DNA of 64,000 nt from NCBI RefSeq assembly GCF_030813235.1, contig NZ_JAUSUB010000022.1, positions 28,964 through 92,963 on the forward strand, given 5' to 3'. How positions within the stretch are numbered: position 1 is the stretch's first letter; every line of letters begins with the position of its first letter. Position numbers and translations under genes: made by a program. The notes beneath the pieces are model-generated. The model made no database searches, was not told the origin of the DNA, and saw only the letters and a program-made list of their open reading frames with translations. The DNA is from Cytobacillus purgationiresistens. Lineage in GTDB: Bacteria > Bacillota > Bacilli > Bacillales > Cytobacillaceae. Positions 54,698-63,340 of this stretch are shown here, piece by piece.

Positions 54698-55678
54698 TTA
54701 CAAAACTCCCTCAAACAGATCTTGTTCGTTTGGTTCAGGACTCTCTTTGGCAAATTGTATCGCTTCCGTTAGATGCTGAGCGATACGTCCCTCAAGCTCC
54801 TGCTTATATTTGTGGAAATCAGCAAGCTCCTGTTCAAGACGGGCCTCCAATTGTAGTATCGGGTCTTTTTTTCGCCACGCTTCTACCTCTTCTTTGGTTC
54901 GGTATGTTTCTGAATCGCCATACATATGACCTTCCGTTCGATACGTCTTCGCTTCAATCAGCGTTGGTCCTTTGCCTGCTCTTGCTTTCGATACCGCTTC
55001 GTTGGCCGCATGGTAGACTGCCTCAAGGTCGTTACCATCTACAACAATCCCCTCAACACCATAGCCAAAGCCTCTTTCCGCGAGGTTTTGATTTTTTACC
55101 GATTCATGTAACGGAGTCATTTCCGAATAAAGGTTGTTTTCACAGACAAATACCACCGGCAAATCCCATAGGGCAGCCATATTAATCGCCTCATGAAAAA
55201 CTCCCTGGTTAATTGCCCCGTCTCCGAAATACGTAACCGCTACCTGGGATGTCTCCCTATATTGTGCTGAGAAGGCTGCCCCTACTGCAATCGGGATTCC
55301 AGCTCCAACAATGCCATTGGCTCCCAAAATACCGTTTTCAACCGAAGTGATGTGCATTGGACCGCCTTTGCCATGACAATAACCATCTACACGCCCTAGC
55401 ATTTCTGCCAGTAATTTTTTCTCTTGCGCACCCTTGGCAATCGCGTGACCCCGGCCTCTGTACGTCATCGTGATGTAATCCGTCTGCTCCAAATTCATAC
55501 CAAATCCTGTCGCAATTGCTTCTTGCCCGGTGTAGCTGTGCAAAGATCCCCCCATCAAGCCTTGTTTGTAAAGCTCAATGCACGCCTCTTCGAAACGACG
55601 AATCCGTAGCATGGTTTCATAGCCGACTTTCAAGCTTTCAATGTTTAACCTATTTGGACGCTTTACCTGTACGTTCAT
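54698..55678 (-). CDS. 2-oxo acid dehydrogenase E1 alpha subunit (acetoin dehydrogenase type)
   Basis: 326 residues. The thiamine diphosphate motif is VTYFGDGAINQGVFHEAINM to CENN near residues 165-200. RGRGHAIAKGAQEKKLLAEM and GYCHGKGGPMHI near 90-115 are as in AcoA. It starts inside the end of the LacI gene (29-bp overlap, GGAGGG upstream), so regulator and enzyme are one transcript. Likely acts on an acetoin-like hydroxyketone/diketone or a 2-oxo acid produced by the other enzymes of the cluster. Confidence 0.9.
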   Translation of the reverse strand: MNVQVKRPNRLNIESLKVGYETMLRIRRFEEACIELYKQGLMGGSLHSYTGQEAIATGFGMNLEQTDYITMTYRGRGHAIAKGAQEKKLLAEMLGRVDGYCHGKGGPMHITSVENGILGANGIVGAGIPIAVGAAFSAQYRETSQVAVTYFGDGAINQGVFHEAINMAALWDLPVVFVCENNLYSEMTPLHESVKNQNLAERGFGYGVEGIVVDGNDLEAVYHAANEAVSKARAGKGPTLIEAKTYRTEGHMYGDSETYRTKEEVEAWRKKDPILQLEARLEQELADFHKYKQELEGRIAQHLTEAIQFAKESPEPNEQDLFEGVL

Positions 55679-56696
55679 AGTACCCTCCTATTGATTTCGT
55701 TGGCGGAACGCTCGTGCTTTTTCTCACGATTAGTTCAGCACCTGGAATCCTTACAGATACACCTGTTTGCTCTCCATTTAACTTTTTTATCAAGCTTTTT
55801 ACAGCTTCAATTCCCATCTCGAAAAGCGGCATTTTCACGGTAGTAAGAGCAGGATCAATCATAGAAGCAAAAAACACATCATGCACACCTACAACTGAGA
55901 TGTCATCTGGTACTGTAAGCCCTTTCACCTTTATTGCTTGTATTGCACCGATACTGGAAAGCACATTAGCTGCAAAAACCGCGGTCGGTGGATCAGGTAA
56001 CTCAAGCAGCTTCATCATACCTTCATACCCTGACTCAACCGTATAACCGGTTTCATGTAGGTAGCTGGGAAAAAAATCAATGCCCGATTCCTTCAGCGCT
56101 GCCCGATATCCTTGGAACCGCTCTGTACCTGTTCCAGTAAATAGAGGACCAGACAAATGCCCGATTTGCGTATGTCCCAAGTCAATCAAATGATTGACTG
56201 CAAGCTTTGCGCCATAAGTATCGTCAGCAATCACATAATCGTGCATGCTCAAAGTCAAACGATTGACTAAAATAAATGGCATATTCTCTTTCTCGAGTTC
56301 ACTAATACTTGAGTCTTCAAATTCTGAACTTGCCACCATCAGTCCATCGATGCGACCTTCTCGCAACAAAGATAAGTAATTGCATTTGGAATCTTTGTTG
56401 ATGCTGCAAACCATCAAGTGATAGCCTTCTGTTGATGCCTGAAGCTCAGCACCACGGATAATTTCTCCATAGACCGGGTTTAAAAAGTCAGGAATCACCA
56501 TACCCAGCATCATGGTTTTTCTTTTTCTCAAACTCCTGGCATTTGCATTTGGTCTATAGTTAAGCTCCTTTATCGCTTCTAAAACTCTTTTTCTTGTCTC
56601 ATCTTTAATTAACAAAGCTGTATCATCGTTAATAATGCGAGAAACAACAGAAGGATCAACCCTCGCTAATTTGGCCACTTCTTTTAACGTAGCTAT
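55650..56696 (-). CDS. LacI-family regulator of the catabolic operon
   Basis: About 348 residues. The helix-turn-helix is complete only if translation begins at the ATA at 56694-56696, giving (M)ATLKEVAKLARVDPSVVSRI; AAAGGGG lies nine bases upstream of it. The next canonical start, GTG at 56678, would cut off the first helix. ATA is probably a mutated ATG or a rare start. The effector domain (TMMLGMVIPDFLNPVYGEII near 60 onwards) is a sugar-type periplasmic-binding fold. It overlaps E1 alpha. A matching palindrome at 56719-56736 suggests autorepression. The LacI at 60072-61127 is a clear paralogue. Confidence 0.85.
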   Translation of the reverse strand: MATLKEVAKLARVDPSVVSRIINDDTALLIKDETRKRVLEAIKELNYRPNANARSLRKRKTMMLGMVIPDFLNPVYGEIIRGAELQASTEGYHLMVCSINKDSKCNYLSLLREGRIDGLMVASSEFEDSSISELEKENMPFILVNRLTLSMHDYVIADDTYGAKLAVNHLIDLGHTQIGHLSGPLFTGTGTERFQGYRAALKESGIDFFPSYLHETGYTVESGYEGMMKLLELPDPPTAVFAANVLSSIGAIQAIKVKGLTVPDDISVVGVHDVFFASMIDPALTTVKMPLFEMGIEAVKSLIKKLNGEQTGVSVRIPGAELIVRKSTSVPPTKSIGGYYERTGKASK

Positions 56697-56718
56697 TTTT
56701 CACAGCCCCTTTCCATTC

Positions 56719-56736
56719 TAGTCAATCGTTTGACTA
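56719..56736. promoter_or_regulatory. LacI-type operator of the main catabolic operon
   Basis: TAGTCAATCGTTTGACTA: 7-bp arms TAGTCAA/TTGACTA around TCGT. It lies 23 bp upstream of the probable LacI start. The central CAATCGTTTG is identical in the site at 58945-58960. Confidence 0.75.
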
Positions 56737-56739
56737 CTT

Positions 56740-57592
56740 AAGTTGAATGATAGCAAATAACGGTATGTTTAGTCAATATTCAGTTTTTTTATTTTATTTA
56801 AATTTATTGTCAAAGGTAGATCCTTCTTTAAAAATATTGGATAGTCTCCTTAATAATTTGTTACTAACACACACAGTTCTTGAAAGGTCAGTGCTTCAGA
56901 AGAATATTTATTTTATGGGGTAACTGCTAAAAAAAGGAGAAGCACCAACATATCGTGGATAATCAAATAAAAAATTCGGTGCTATTCTTATTCCAAAACA
57001 ATTTCCAAAAATAAACTTCCTAGACAACAATTGGCCAGCAGCAAATTTAAATTCCTCCTGTTGAGCATTTTTCTAAATCGAGACAACCTTTTTGCTTGAT
57101 CCAAAGAAATTGGATCATGCTCTGGAATTTCTGAGATTCTTAAACCACGTTCAAATCCACTAATTTCCCCTAAATCAATGATTAGTCAACGAATTAGGGA
57201 AAACGATTGAGTGCTCAGTATGATTAAAGACTACTTTCCACTTCTCTTTCAAAGCTTACAAAAAAACCCAAGAACTATCAAAGAACTGCTTCGCCTGTTC
57301 AACCTCCTACAGTAAGTATCCATTTATTCTGATTGGACATCGTGCTGTAAGCATACTTTGTCCGTTTTAAGAATGAGTTACAGGAAGCACTTTTTGATTA
57401 TCGTATTCCTTTGTAGCTATTTGTTAATTTGTGATAATTTAATTGATAGCTTGTTGTATTCAGAAAGAGGGGAACAAAGGAATAAAACTGTCTTCGCAAT
57501 GTCTTCAGGGATCACCAATCTATCTAACTTAATATTTTTAAAAAAACCAGCTTCTATATCTTCTTCCGTACCAACAACCTGTTTATAGCAAT
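56740..57592. other. 850-bp gap with degenerate sequence
   Basis: No gene with a ribosome site is seen. On the minus strand about 57000-57185 an open stretch of some 65 codons reads IIDLGEISGFERGLRISEIP then LSRFRKMLNRRNLNLLLANC to a stop near 56995, and 57200-57310 has AKQFFDSSW and ALKEKWKVVFNHTEHSIVFP around stops. These look like debris of one or two genes that I cannot name. A long imperfect hairpin (GCACCAACATAT.../ATTCGGTGC) lies at 56942-56983. Confidence 0.35.
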
Positions 57593-58930
57593 CTAATTAG
57601 CTGTTACATCATTTGTTTCTATTGATGTAGATTTAGAAATAGAAGATTTATTAACAAATATTGAAACTAAAATTGCACCAAAAGCAGCTAAGAATGAACC
57701 TAAATAGAATGCATAGTTGTAAGAACCAGTATATTCCACCAAGTAACCAGTTGCAATTGGAGCAATTATCCCAGCAAGAGTTGAAATGAATTGGATAAAT
57801 CCGGAAACAGACCCTAGGAGTCTATCTGGAATTACAGCAATGATCAGAGATTGATATTGCCAGCTCGCCAAAAGTAACATCATGGAAACTGTAACAAGGG
57901 TTACAGCAACATTTGGTGAGGCCACGAATGCTGAGGGACCAAAAGTAAGACCCGTACATATCATAGTTACCACAATGATCCATTTTCTACCTGAAACTAA
58001 ATCACCAGTTCGAGAACGTTTGACAAAGTAATCAGCTAGAAATGCGCCTCCAATTAACCCGATAGATGCACCTATCCAAGGCCAAGTAGCTAGAGAACCC
58101 ATTTGTTGCATACTTACACCACGAGAATTTACTAAGTAAGTAGGGTACCACGATAGAACCAAGAATAGAACCCATGAGTATGCAAAATAACAAATACATA
58201 TACTTACCACATATGGTGTCTTGATATAAGACCACATTCCTCTTCCTGTATCAACTACCGTACTTCGATTAGGCGTTTTGTCATCTCCAACTGAAACTCG
58301 AATATAATCAACTTCCTGTTGGTTTACCTTCTTATGTTGCTCTGGTTTATCCTTCGCAACTAAAAACCATACAATAGCCCAAATAATTCCAAGTAAACCT
58401 AATATCACAAAACTTAGACGCCATCCCCAATTTACTGTAAGCCATACAACAAGAGGGGCAGCAATAATTGGACCAATCGTTGTACCTAATTGAGATAAGG
58501 AGAGTGCTCTAGCAGATTCTGATTTTGGAAACCAATTTGAGACAAGTTTTGTTGCGGTTGGAGCTTGAGGTCCTTCACCTACTCCAAAAAGTAGTCGTAT
58601 AATCATCATGGATCCAAAATTCCAAGCAGTTGCTGTAACACCAACAAACGTAGACCAAACAATCATAGACAAACCGTAAGTATTGCGGGCACCAATTTTA
58701 TCGTTTAGTATCCCGCCAATAAAAGCAAATGGAGCATAGGTAAAATAAAAAGCGCTTAATATAAACCCCCACTCAACTGCTGAAAATTGCAAATCCTCAA
58801 TGATAGCTGGAGAAGCTATTGATATAGCAGCACGATCTGCATAATTAATAAGCGCAGCTAAAAAAGAGAGAAAAATGATCCGATAACGATATTTTGTTGC
58901 AAACGTTTTTAATTTTTTCAAAGTTTTCAC
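57593..58930 (-). CDS. MFS transporter, anion:cation symporter (ACS) type
   Basis: 445 residues, 12 membrane helices. The features NYADRAAISIASPAIIEDLQ near residue 28, MIIRLLFGVGEGPQAPTATK near 108 and NWFPKSESARALSLSQLGTT are hallmarks of the ACS branch (ExuT/GudP/phthalate permease-like), which imports organic anions such as hexuronates, aldarates or aromatic acids. An operator like that of the neighbouring LacI operon lies 15 bp upstream. It presumably feeds the decayed second pathway, or substitutes for the damaged ABC importer. Substrate is unknown. Confidence 0.87.
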   Translation of the reverse strand: MKTLKKLKTFATKYRYRIIFLSFLAALINYADRAAISIASPAIIEDLQFSAVEWGFILSAFYFTYAPFAFIGGILNDKIGARNTYGLSMIVWSTFVGVTATAWNFGSMMIIRLLFGVGEGPQAPTATKLVSNWFPKSESARALSLSQLGTTIGPIIAAPLVVWLTVNWGWRLSFVILGLLGIIWAIVWFLVAKDKPEQHKKVNQQEVDYIRVSVGDDKTPNRSTVVDTGRGMWSYIKTPYVVSICICYFAYSWVLFLVLSWYPTYLVNSRGVSMQQMGSLATWPWIGASIGLIGGAFLADYFVKRSRTGDLVSGRKWIIVVTMICTGLTFGPSAFVASPNVAVTLVTVSMMLLLASWQYQSLIIAVIPDRLLGSVSGFIQFISTLAGIIAPIATGYLVEYTGSYNYAFYLGSFLAAFGAILVSIFVNKSSISKSTSIETNDVTAN

Positions 58931-58944
58931 TCTCCTATTTAATT

Positions 58945-58960
58945 AGACAATCGTTTGTCT
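58945..58960. promoter_or_regulatory. LacI-type operator upstream of the MFS transporter
   Basis: AGACAATCGTTTGTCT, a palindrome with 6-bp arms, shares the CAATCGTTTG core with the operator at 56719-56736. It suggests control by one of the two LacI proteins. Confidence 0.7.
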
Positions 58961-58980
58961 GATTTTTAAAAGTAATTAGA

Positions 58981-59379
58981 CTATTTACCCCAAAAAAAAT
59001 AATTCATCTCTACCACACCGAAAATATTTATTGATTGTCCTGTATTATAATCCGATTCTGGAGAAGAAAGGTAAGCAACGTTTTCTATAATTTCCTTTAA
59101 AGGTTGACCTACTTCCTTATTGAACAATTCCGCTCTCTGTCTATCAATTTCTCTCCACATTTCTGTTTCAACCACACCAGGACAAATAGCATTAACTGTA
59201 ATATTATGATCAGCTAAAGCTAATGCAGCCGATAACAAAGTGCGTGCTAAGCCCATGTAATTTTTAGGGTCAAGTGATTCTTTAATATCATCTTCCGTAA
59301 TGTAATTTCTTACATACTCATTTTTAAGAAGCTCTTCAACAATAGGTACATCAAGAAGCGATACACGCTTCATATACAA
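58981..59379 (-). pseudogene. Chimeric remnant: lyase C-terminus fused to SDR C-terminal half
   Basis: The 132-codon open frame joins two gene pieces. Residues 1-46 (VEELLKNEYVRNYITEDDIK, ESLDPKNYMGLA) match the C-terminal end of PcaB/PurB-type lyases. From about residue 48 (59241 downwards) SAALALADHNITVNAICPG and VVETEMWREIDRQRAELFNK match the second half of the SDR at 42562-43338. A piece around the SDR's KRAGTHEDISSMVMYL is also missing before SSPESDYNTGQSINIF. The N-terminal NAD motif and catalytic Tyr are absent, so it cannot be an active SDR. Confidence 0.8.
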
Positions 59380-59559
59380 TTTTATGTGCAGTTTTGTTGC
59401 CCGGCATAAGGAGAAAGCTCAAAGATCATTTTTTTTGATAATATTAATCCGCCCGTTATTTCTATGTTATTACGCATATTTTCAGTATTAACCCTCATGC
59501 TTGCTATGATGGTAGACTAGACATTTGTTCCGTCATTCTACTTAAATAAATTGAATATC

Positions 59560-60060
59560 TAGGAATATTCCCACTCAACCAACCATAGCCCTATATCACG
59601 TTCATGCTCTTGTACTAAAGAATCATTAACGGATGGCATTTGAAAACGAACTAGTCTGAAAAGTCCCATTATATATTCACATATTATCGGGTTTCGTTTT
59701 GTGGCATTGTGCTACTTCCTACTTTTCCTTCCACAAAATCTTCTTCAATTTGAGCAATTTCAGTTCTTTGTAAATTTGCGATTTCATTCGCTATTTTTCC
59801 AATTGTTCCTGCAAACATTACATAAACAGTGTCAGGTACATTTAATCCTAAAATTTCCATCATTCTATCTTGAACTTTCTGACCATCTTTCTTAAGTAGG
59901 CCAAAGTCCCGATTGCTCCACCAAATTGACCGAAAAACACTTTTTCATAAAGGTTTTCTAATCGATTTTCTATGACGATCAAGCTCTGATAACCAAGTAG
60001 CTAGTTTAAAACAAAGTGTTATTGGCTATTGCTAGAGCTGTGATGAACTCGGTGAGTTAA
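59560..60060 (-). pseudogene. Decayed paralogue of the aspartase/fumarase-superfamily lyase
   Basis: The plus-strand text from 59595 to 59935 aligns by eye with 47465-47850, the intact lyase gene, including the region coding the Ser-loop signature (CATATTATCGGGTTTCGTTT against CAAATCATCGGGTTTCGTTT). One base is missing in the PHKRNP part and many in-frame stops follow, so no product is possible. Its order, lyase then SDR on the minus strand, fits a second copy of the pathway. Confidence 0.75.
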
Positions 60061-60071
60061 TTGAGAATCAA

Positions 60072-61127
60072 TTATATGTGTACACATTTTGTATTCCCCT
60101 TTTTATCAATTATCGACCTTACACTTTTTCTTATAATTAGCTCACTTTCCAAAATCATTATTTTATTTAAGCCCTCTTCCTTATTGATAAGTTGTAGTAA
60201 CATATTAGCAGCTTTTCTTCCCATTTCGTCTAAAGAGATTTTCACAGTAGTTAATGGCGGATAAGTAATCGAGCTTAGTTGGATATCATGGAAACCAACC
60301 ATGGATACCTCTTTAGGAATCTCTAGGCCGCTGTCCCGTATTGCAACCATTGCACCGAATGCAACTCTGATATTAGCTGCAAACACCGCTGTAAAAGTAC
60401 TATTATTATCTTGAATAATTTCCTTCATTTTTTTGTAACCGCTTTCTTCTGTGAAAGCTGTTTCTACAATTAATCTTTCATTTATTGGCAGCGTGTTTTC
60501 TATTAATGCATTTTTATAACCACTTAAACGTCTATACCCTGTATCTGTATCTAGTTTTCCAGATAGATGTACAATATCCTTGTGTCCATTTTCAATTAAG
60601 AAATTAACTGCTTTTTTTGCAGCTTGTTCATCATCTGCCACTACATAGTTTTTTGCTTTTTCACTTAGCCTATTGATTAATACGTAAGGAACATTTAATA
60701 ATTCAAGCTTCTCTATTTCATTGTCTTCTAAAAATGTGGAGGCGATTAAGAGACCATCAACTCTCCCTTCCGTAACTAAATTTAAATAGGATTTTTTTGA
60801 TGAACCTTCTCGAGTACTAGCTACCAATAAATGATATCCTCGGTCATACAATACCTCCTCAATTCCTGTAATAATTTGACTATACACAGGGTTATTAAAA
60901 TCAGGAATAATCAAACCGAATGTAGATGTTTTTCCGGCTTTTAAGGCTCTTGCGGATGCATTAGGTATGTAATTTAATTTTGTAACCGCATTCGAAATTC
61001 TAACCTTTGTTTTATCAGCAATCATTAGGGTAGAATCATTGTTTAAGAATCTTGAAACGGTGGTTATACCCACTCCGGCCTCTTTTGCTACGCTCTTTAA
61101 TGTTGCCACCTGACTAACCTCCAACAA
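60072..61127 (-). CDS. LacI-family regulator, paralogue of the operon regulator
   Basis: 351 residues. Helix-turn-helix TLKSVAKEAGVGITTVSRFL at 9-28, then TFGLIIPDFNNPVYSQIITG and a sugar-type effector domain ending VGFHDIQLSSITYPPLTTVK. It shares clear blocks with the other LacI (IPDFxNPVY, RVDGLLIAST versus RIDGLMVASS, SGYKNALIENTL region, LTTVKxxLxEMG). Two to three AACGTT sites lie just upstream (61142-61178), suggesting autoregulation. It outlived the lyase and SDR genes it probably controlled, and may now govern the MFS gene. Confidence 0.88.
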   Translation of the reverse strand: MLEVSQVATLKSVAKEAGVGITTVSRFLNNDSTLMIADKTKVRISNAVTKLNYIPNASARALKAGKTSTFGLIIPDFNNPVYSQIITGIEEVLYDRGYHLLVASTREGSSKKSYLNLVTEGRVDGLLIASTFLEDNEIEKLELLNVPYVLINRLSEKAKNYVVADDEQAAKKAVNFLIENGHKDIVHLSGKLDTDTGYRRLSGYKNALIENTLPINERLIVETAFTEESGYKKMKEIIQDNNSTFTAVFAANIRVAFGAMVAIRDSGLEIPKEVSMVGFHDIQLSSITYPPLTTVKISLDEMGRKAANMLLQLINKEEGLNKIMILESELIIRKSVRSIIDKKGNTKCVHI

Positions 61128-61141
61128 TTTCTATCTAAAGT

Positions 61142-61178
61142 AAAACGTTTCAGTGTAACGATACAGTGAAACGTTACA
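61142..61178. promoter_or_regulatory. Clustered LacI-type operators
   Basis: AAAACGTTTC (61142-61151), TGTAACGATACA (61154-61165) and TGAAACGTTACA (61167-61178) are spaced by about 12 bp upstream of the LacI paralogue start. TGTAACG and its inverse CGTTACA pair as a larger inverted repeat. Confidence 0.65.
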
Positions 61179-61660
61179 TTAAAAAATTTATCGCATTTTT
61201 CTTTTGAAGTCAAACTTTTTTTTATTTTCTGATATTTTTTAAATGGAGTTGAATCGGACTTTTCCTACTGGGTACAGCCAGGGTCCTACCAACAAAACGC
61301 GGAAAACATACGCTAAGCAAATTTCGACATAAAAAAGCCGATTTTTCCTACGCTAAGGAATCATCGACTATTATTTTATTGTATAAGACTGCGAGTTATA
61401 TAAAGGGTAGCGTCAGGAAAATGCGCATTGCATTAAAATTAAGAAATTGGGTTTTGATAAAGGACATGGTTCCTTTAAGTCAAATTAATTTTATTCAACA
61501 ATATGGGACAACTGTAATGCCAGTTGCTTATATGTAAGTCCAGGTGTTGCTTCAGCCTAATATTTTGCACTTAACATAAATAACATGGCATGTATTCCAG
61601 GTTCCGAACTAATTCTTAATTTTCAATCGAGAATATATGAATTACTTTATAGATTCACAA
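61179..61660. other. 480-bp gap with no recognised gene
   Basis: It includes two imperfect copies of ACGCTAAG(C/G)AA...TCGAC at about 61310 and 61355 with TTTTTCCTAC nearby. A short open stretch starting ATGCGCATTGCATTAAAATT at 61421 has no ribosome site. I see no RNA gene. Confidence 0.35.
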
Positions 61661-61667
61661 TAAAAAT

Positions 61668-61704
61668 GAATATCAAACACTACTTTGAGTAGTATCTGAT
61701 ATTC
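61668..61704 (-). terminator. Terminator of the FMN reductase operon
   Basis: GAATATCA/TGATATTC with inner CACTAC/GTAGT-type pairing, followed on the minus strand by ATTTTTATTG, 23 bp past the stop. Confidence 0.7.
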
Positions 61705-61726
61705 AAACAAGATTGATAATATTTGA

Positions 61727-62278
61727 TTATTCTCTTAGAGTTTTTAATGCACCACTCCATGCAAGAACTTGGTCAAGCATTTCATTAACATTATTCAAGT
61801 GCAAGTCAGATGGTATAAATGTTGTATAGTTTTCAAAATCTGTAAATAATGATAATGTTGGATGTACACGAACATCTGCAATCATTAATTCACCCATAAT
61901 TCCTCGTAAATGTTCAGCTGCACGAGCACCACCAGTTGAACCATAACTAACAATACCTGCTGCTTTGTTATTCCACGCTTCACGAGCGAAATCAAGTGCA
62001 TTTTTTAGAGCCCCTGTTATGCTGTGATTGTATTCCTGAACGATAAATACGAAACCATCCAAGCTGCTTAGCTTTTCATTCCAAGCTACAATTCCTGATT
62101 CAGTCCCATCAGTTGTTCCTAAAAAAGGTAATTGATAATCAGCAATATCTACGATTTCATAGTTTGCATCTACACGTTTGTCGGCAATTCCTTTAACCCA
62201 TTCTCCCACTTGCGGGCTAACTCGCCCTTCCCTTGTACTACCTAAAATAATTCCAATATTTAATTTCGAATTTGTCAT
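61727..62278 (-). CDS. NAD(P)H-dependent FMN reductase
   Basis: 183 residues, flavodoxin-like fold. IGIILGSTREGRVSPQVGEW binds the FMN phosphate; PFLGTTDGTESGIVAWNEKL, then FIVQEYNHSITGALKNALDF and AAGIVSYGSTGGARAAEHLR are typical of the ArsH/YieF/azobenzene reductase group. It reduces quinones, azo compounds or metals with NAD(P)H. It is the last gene of a MarR-controlled unit with DoxX and pirin, which fits a quinone or electrophile stress response. Confidence 0.9.
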   Translation of the reverse strand: MTNSKLNIGIILGSTREGRVSPQVGEWVKGIADKRVDANYEIVDIADYQLPFLGTTDGTESGIVAWNEKLSSLDGFVFIVQEYNHSITGALKNALDFAREAWNNKAAGIVSYGSTGGARAAEHLRGIMGELMIADVRVHPTLSLFTDFENYTTFIPSDLHLNNVNEMLDQVLAWSGALKTLRE

Positions 62279-62307
62279 GTTTCTTCCTCCTATTTAATGT
62301 TTTAAAT

Positions 62308-62751
62308 TTATTTATCCAAATTCTGTGCACCCATTCCAATTTTCTTTAAAACATCAATTAGCTGTTCTTTCTCATCATTGGAGATGAATGATAAATTTTG
62401 AGAAATGGTTGCAACATGTTTTGGGAAAATCTTGTCAAACAAGGCTCGTCCTTCATCTGTTAAGACCACATTAGAAGCCCTTCTATCATTAGGGTTAGGT
62501 TGTCTTTCCACAAGTCCTTTCTTTTCTGACTTATCAACAACATAGGTGATACTTCCACTAGGAATAGAGAGTATCTCACTAATTTTTTGAACAGGATGAG
62601 GACCTTTACTATAAAGCAATTCAAGAATTATAAAATTTTCATTACTAATTTTATGACTTTCAATATCTTTCTGGATGTTTTCAACAACAGCTTTGGATGC
62701 TTTCATCCAAACACGAAACAATTTCAAATCCAATTTACTTTGTTCTTCCAT
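62308..62751 (-). CDS. MarR-family transcriptional regulator
   Basis: 147 residues from the ATG at 62751, which has a perfect AAAGGAGGTGG site; a longer in-frame reading is only pirin debris. Winged helix: PHPVQKISEILSIPSGSITY, then VVDKSEKKGLVERQPNPNDR with the usual wing DRR. MhqR/YodB-like MarR proteins respond to quinones through thiols or ligands; no Cys is seen near the N-terminus here, so a ligand-type (MhqR-like) mode is more likely. A double palindromic operator lies upstream of DoxX, the first gene of the unit. Confidence 0.9.
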   Translation of the reverse strand: MEEQSKLDLKLFRVWMKASKAVVENIQKDIESHKISNENFIILELLYSKGPHPVQKISEILSIPSGSITYVVDKSEKKGLVERQPNPNDRRASNVVLTDEGRALFDKIFPKHVATISQNLSFISNDEKEQLIDVLKKIGMGAQNLDK

Positions 62752-63323
62752 CGCTCCACCTCCTTTAAAGCTAATATCACCATTACCTCTAATTGCTAAA
62801 CCAGCTCGATTAGGTGAAAGTGTATACTTATAGGTTGCACCATTTCCAAGTTCAACATCATACATTTTAGCTTCTGTCAAGATTGATTGGTGAATGTTCA
62901 CCTAATATCTCCTTAATCATTACACCGTTTTCCGTAGTGATTTGGAAATCTTCATGCGTGTATTTTGAGTAAGTCGGTTAGGTGTGGCTCGAACCAAATT
63001 TGAAACCCTTCTGAGGGTTCAAAGAAGATTTCGGCATATTGAACACCTGAACACAACCAGCACCTACTTCACTAAACGTACCAAGCGTACCTTGGTGACG
63101 ACCTCACCCCTTAATGTTGTAACTTAATATCTCAAAACCCTGATGAGGATGAAAACCAATACCCTTCGCCCTCAGATTTTGCCCATGCCCAGTAAAATAA
63201 TGGTCATAGCCTATTTATCAGTTATCTCTCTTTAGAAAAGCCAATAGGTTTTTGTTCTTTTATTTTACCACCATCAAACTCTCCAAATGCCTTTTGCTGT
63301 GGTTTGACAATTTGGATTTTCAT
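62752..63323 (-). pseudogene. Pirin-family pseudogene between DoxX and MarR
   Basis: Starts at ATG 63323, 18 bp after the DoxX stop: MKIQIVKPQQKAFGEFDGGK, then stops; homology resumes as GIGFHPHQGFEILSYNIKG (pirin metal-binding HPH), GRHQGTLGTFSEVGAGCVQV and ends TENGVMIKEILGEHSP, MYDVELGNGATYKYTLSPNR. At least three frameshifts or stops interrupt it. The last part is truncated and reads straight into the MarR ribosome site, as if a deletion joined them. Pirins of this kind are quercetinase-like bicupins. Confidence 0.75.
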
Positions 63324-63340
63324 ACTATTACTTATAATGC

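Noticed and set aside
54349..55185. 278-residue plus-strand open frame across E1 beta and E1 alpha
   Set aside because: It lies antisense to two well-supported genes; the codon pattern mirrors them and there is no RBS.
57358..57588. 76-residue plus-strand frame ending near the MFS stop
   Set aside because: No ribosome site, no family resemblance, and it lies in a degraded gap.
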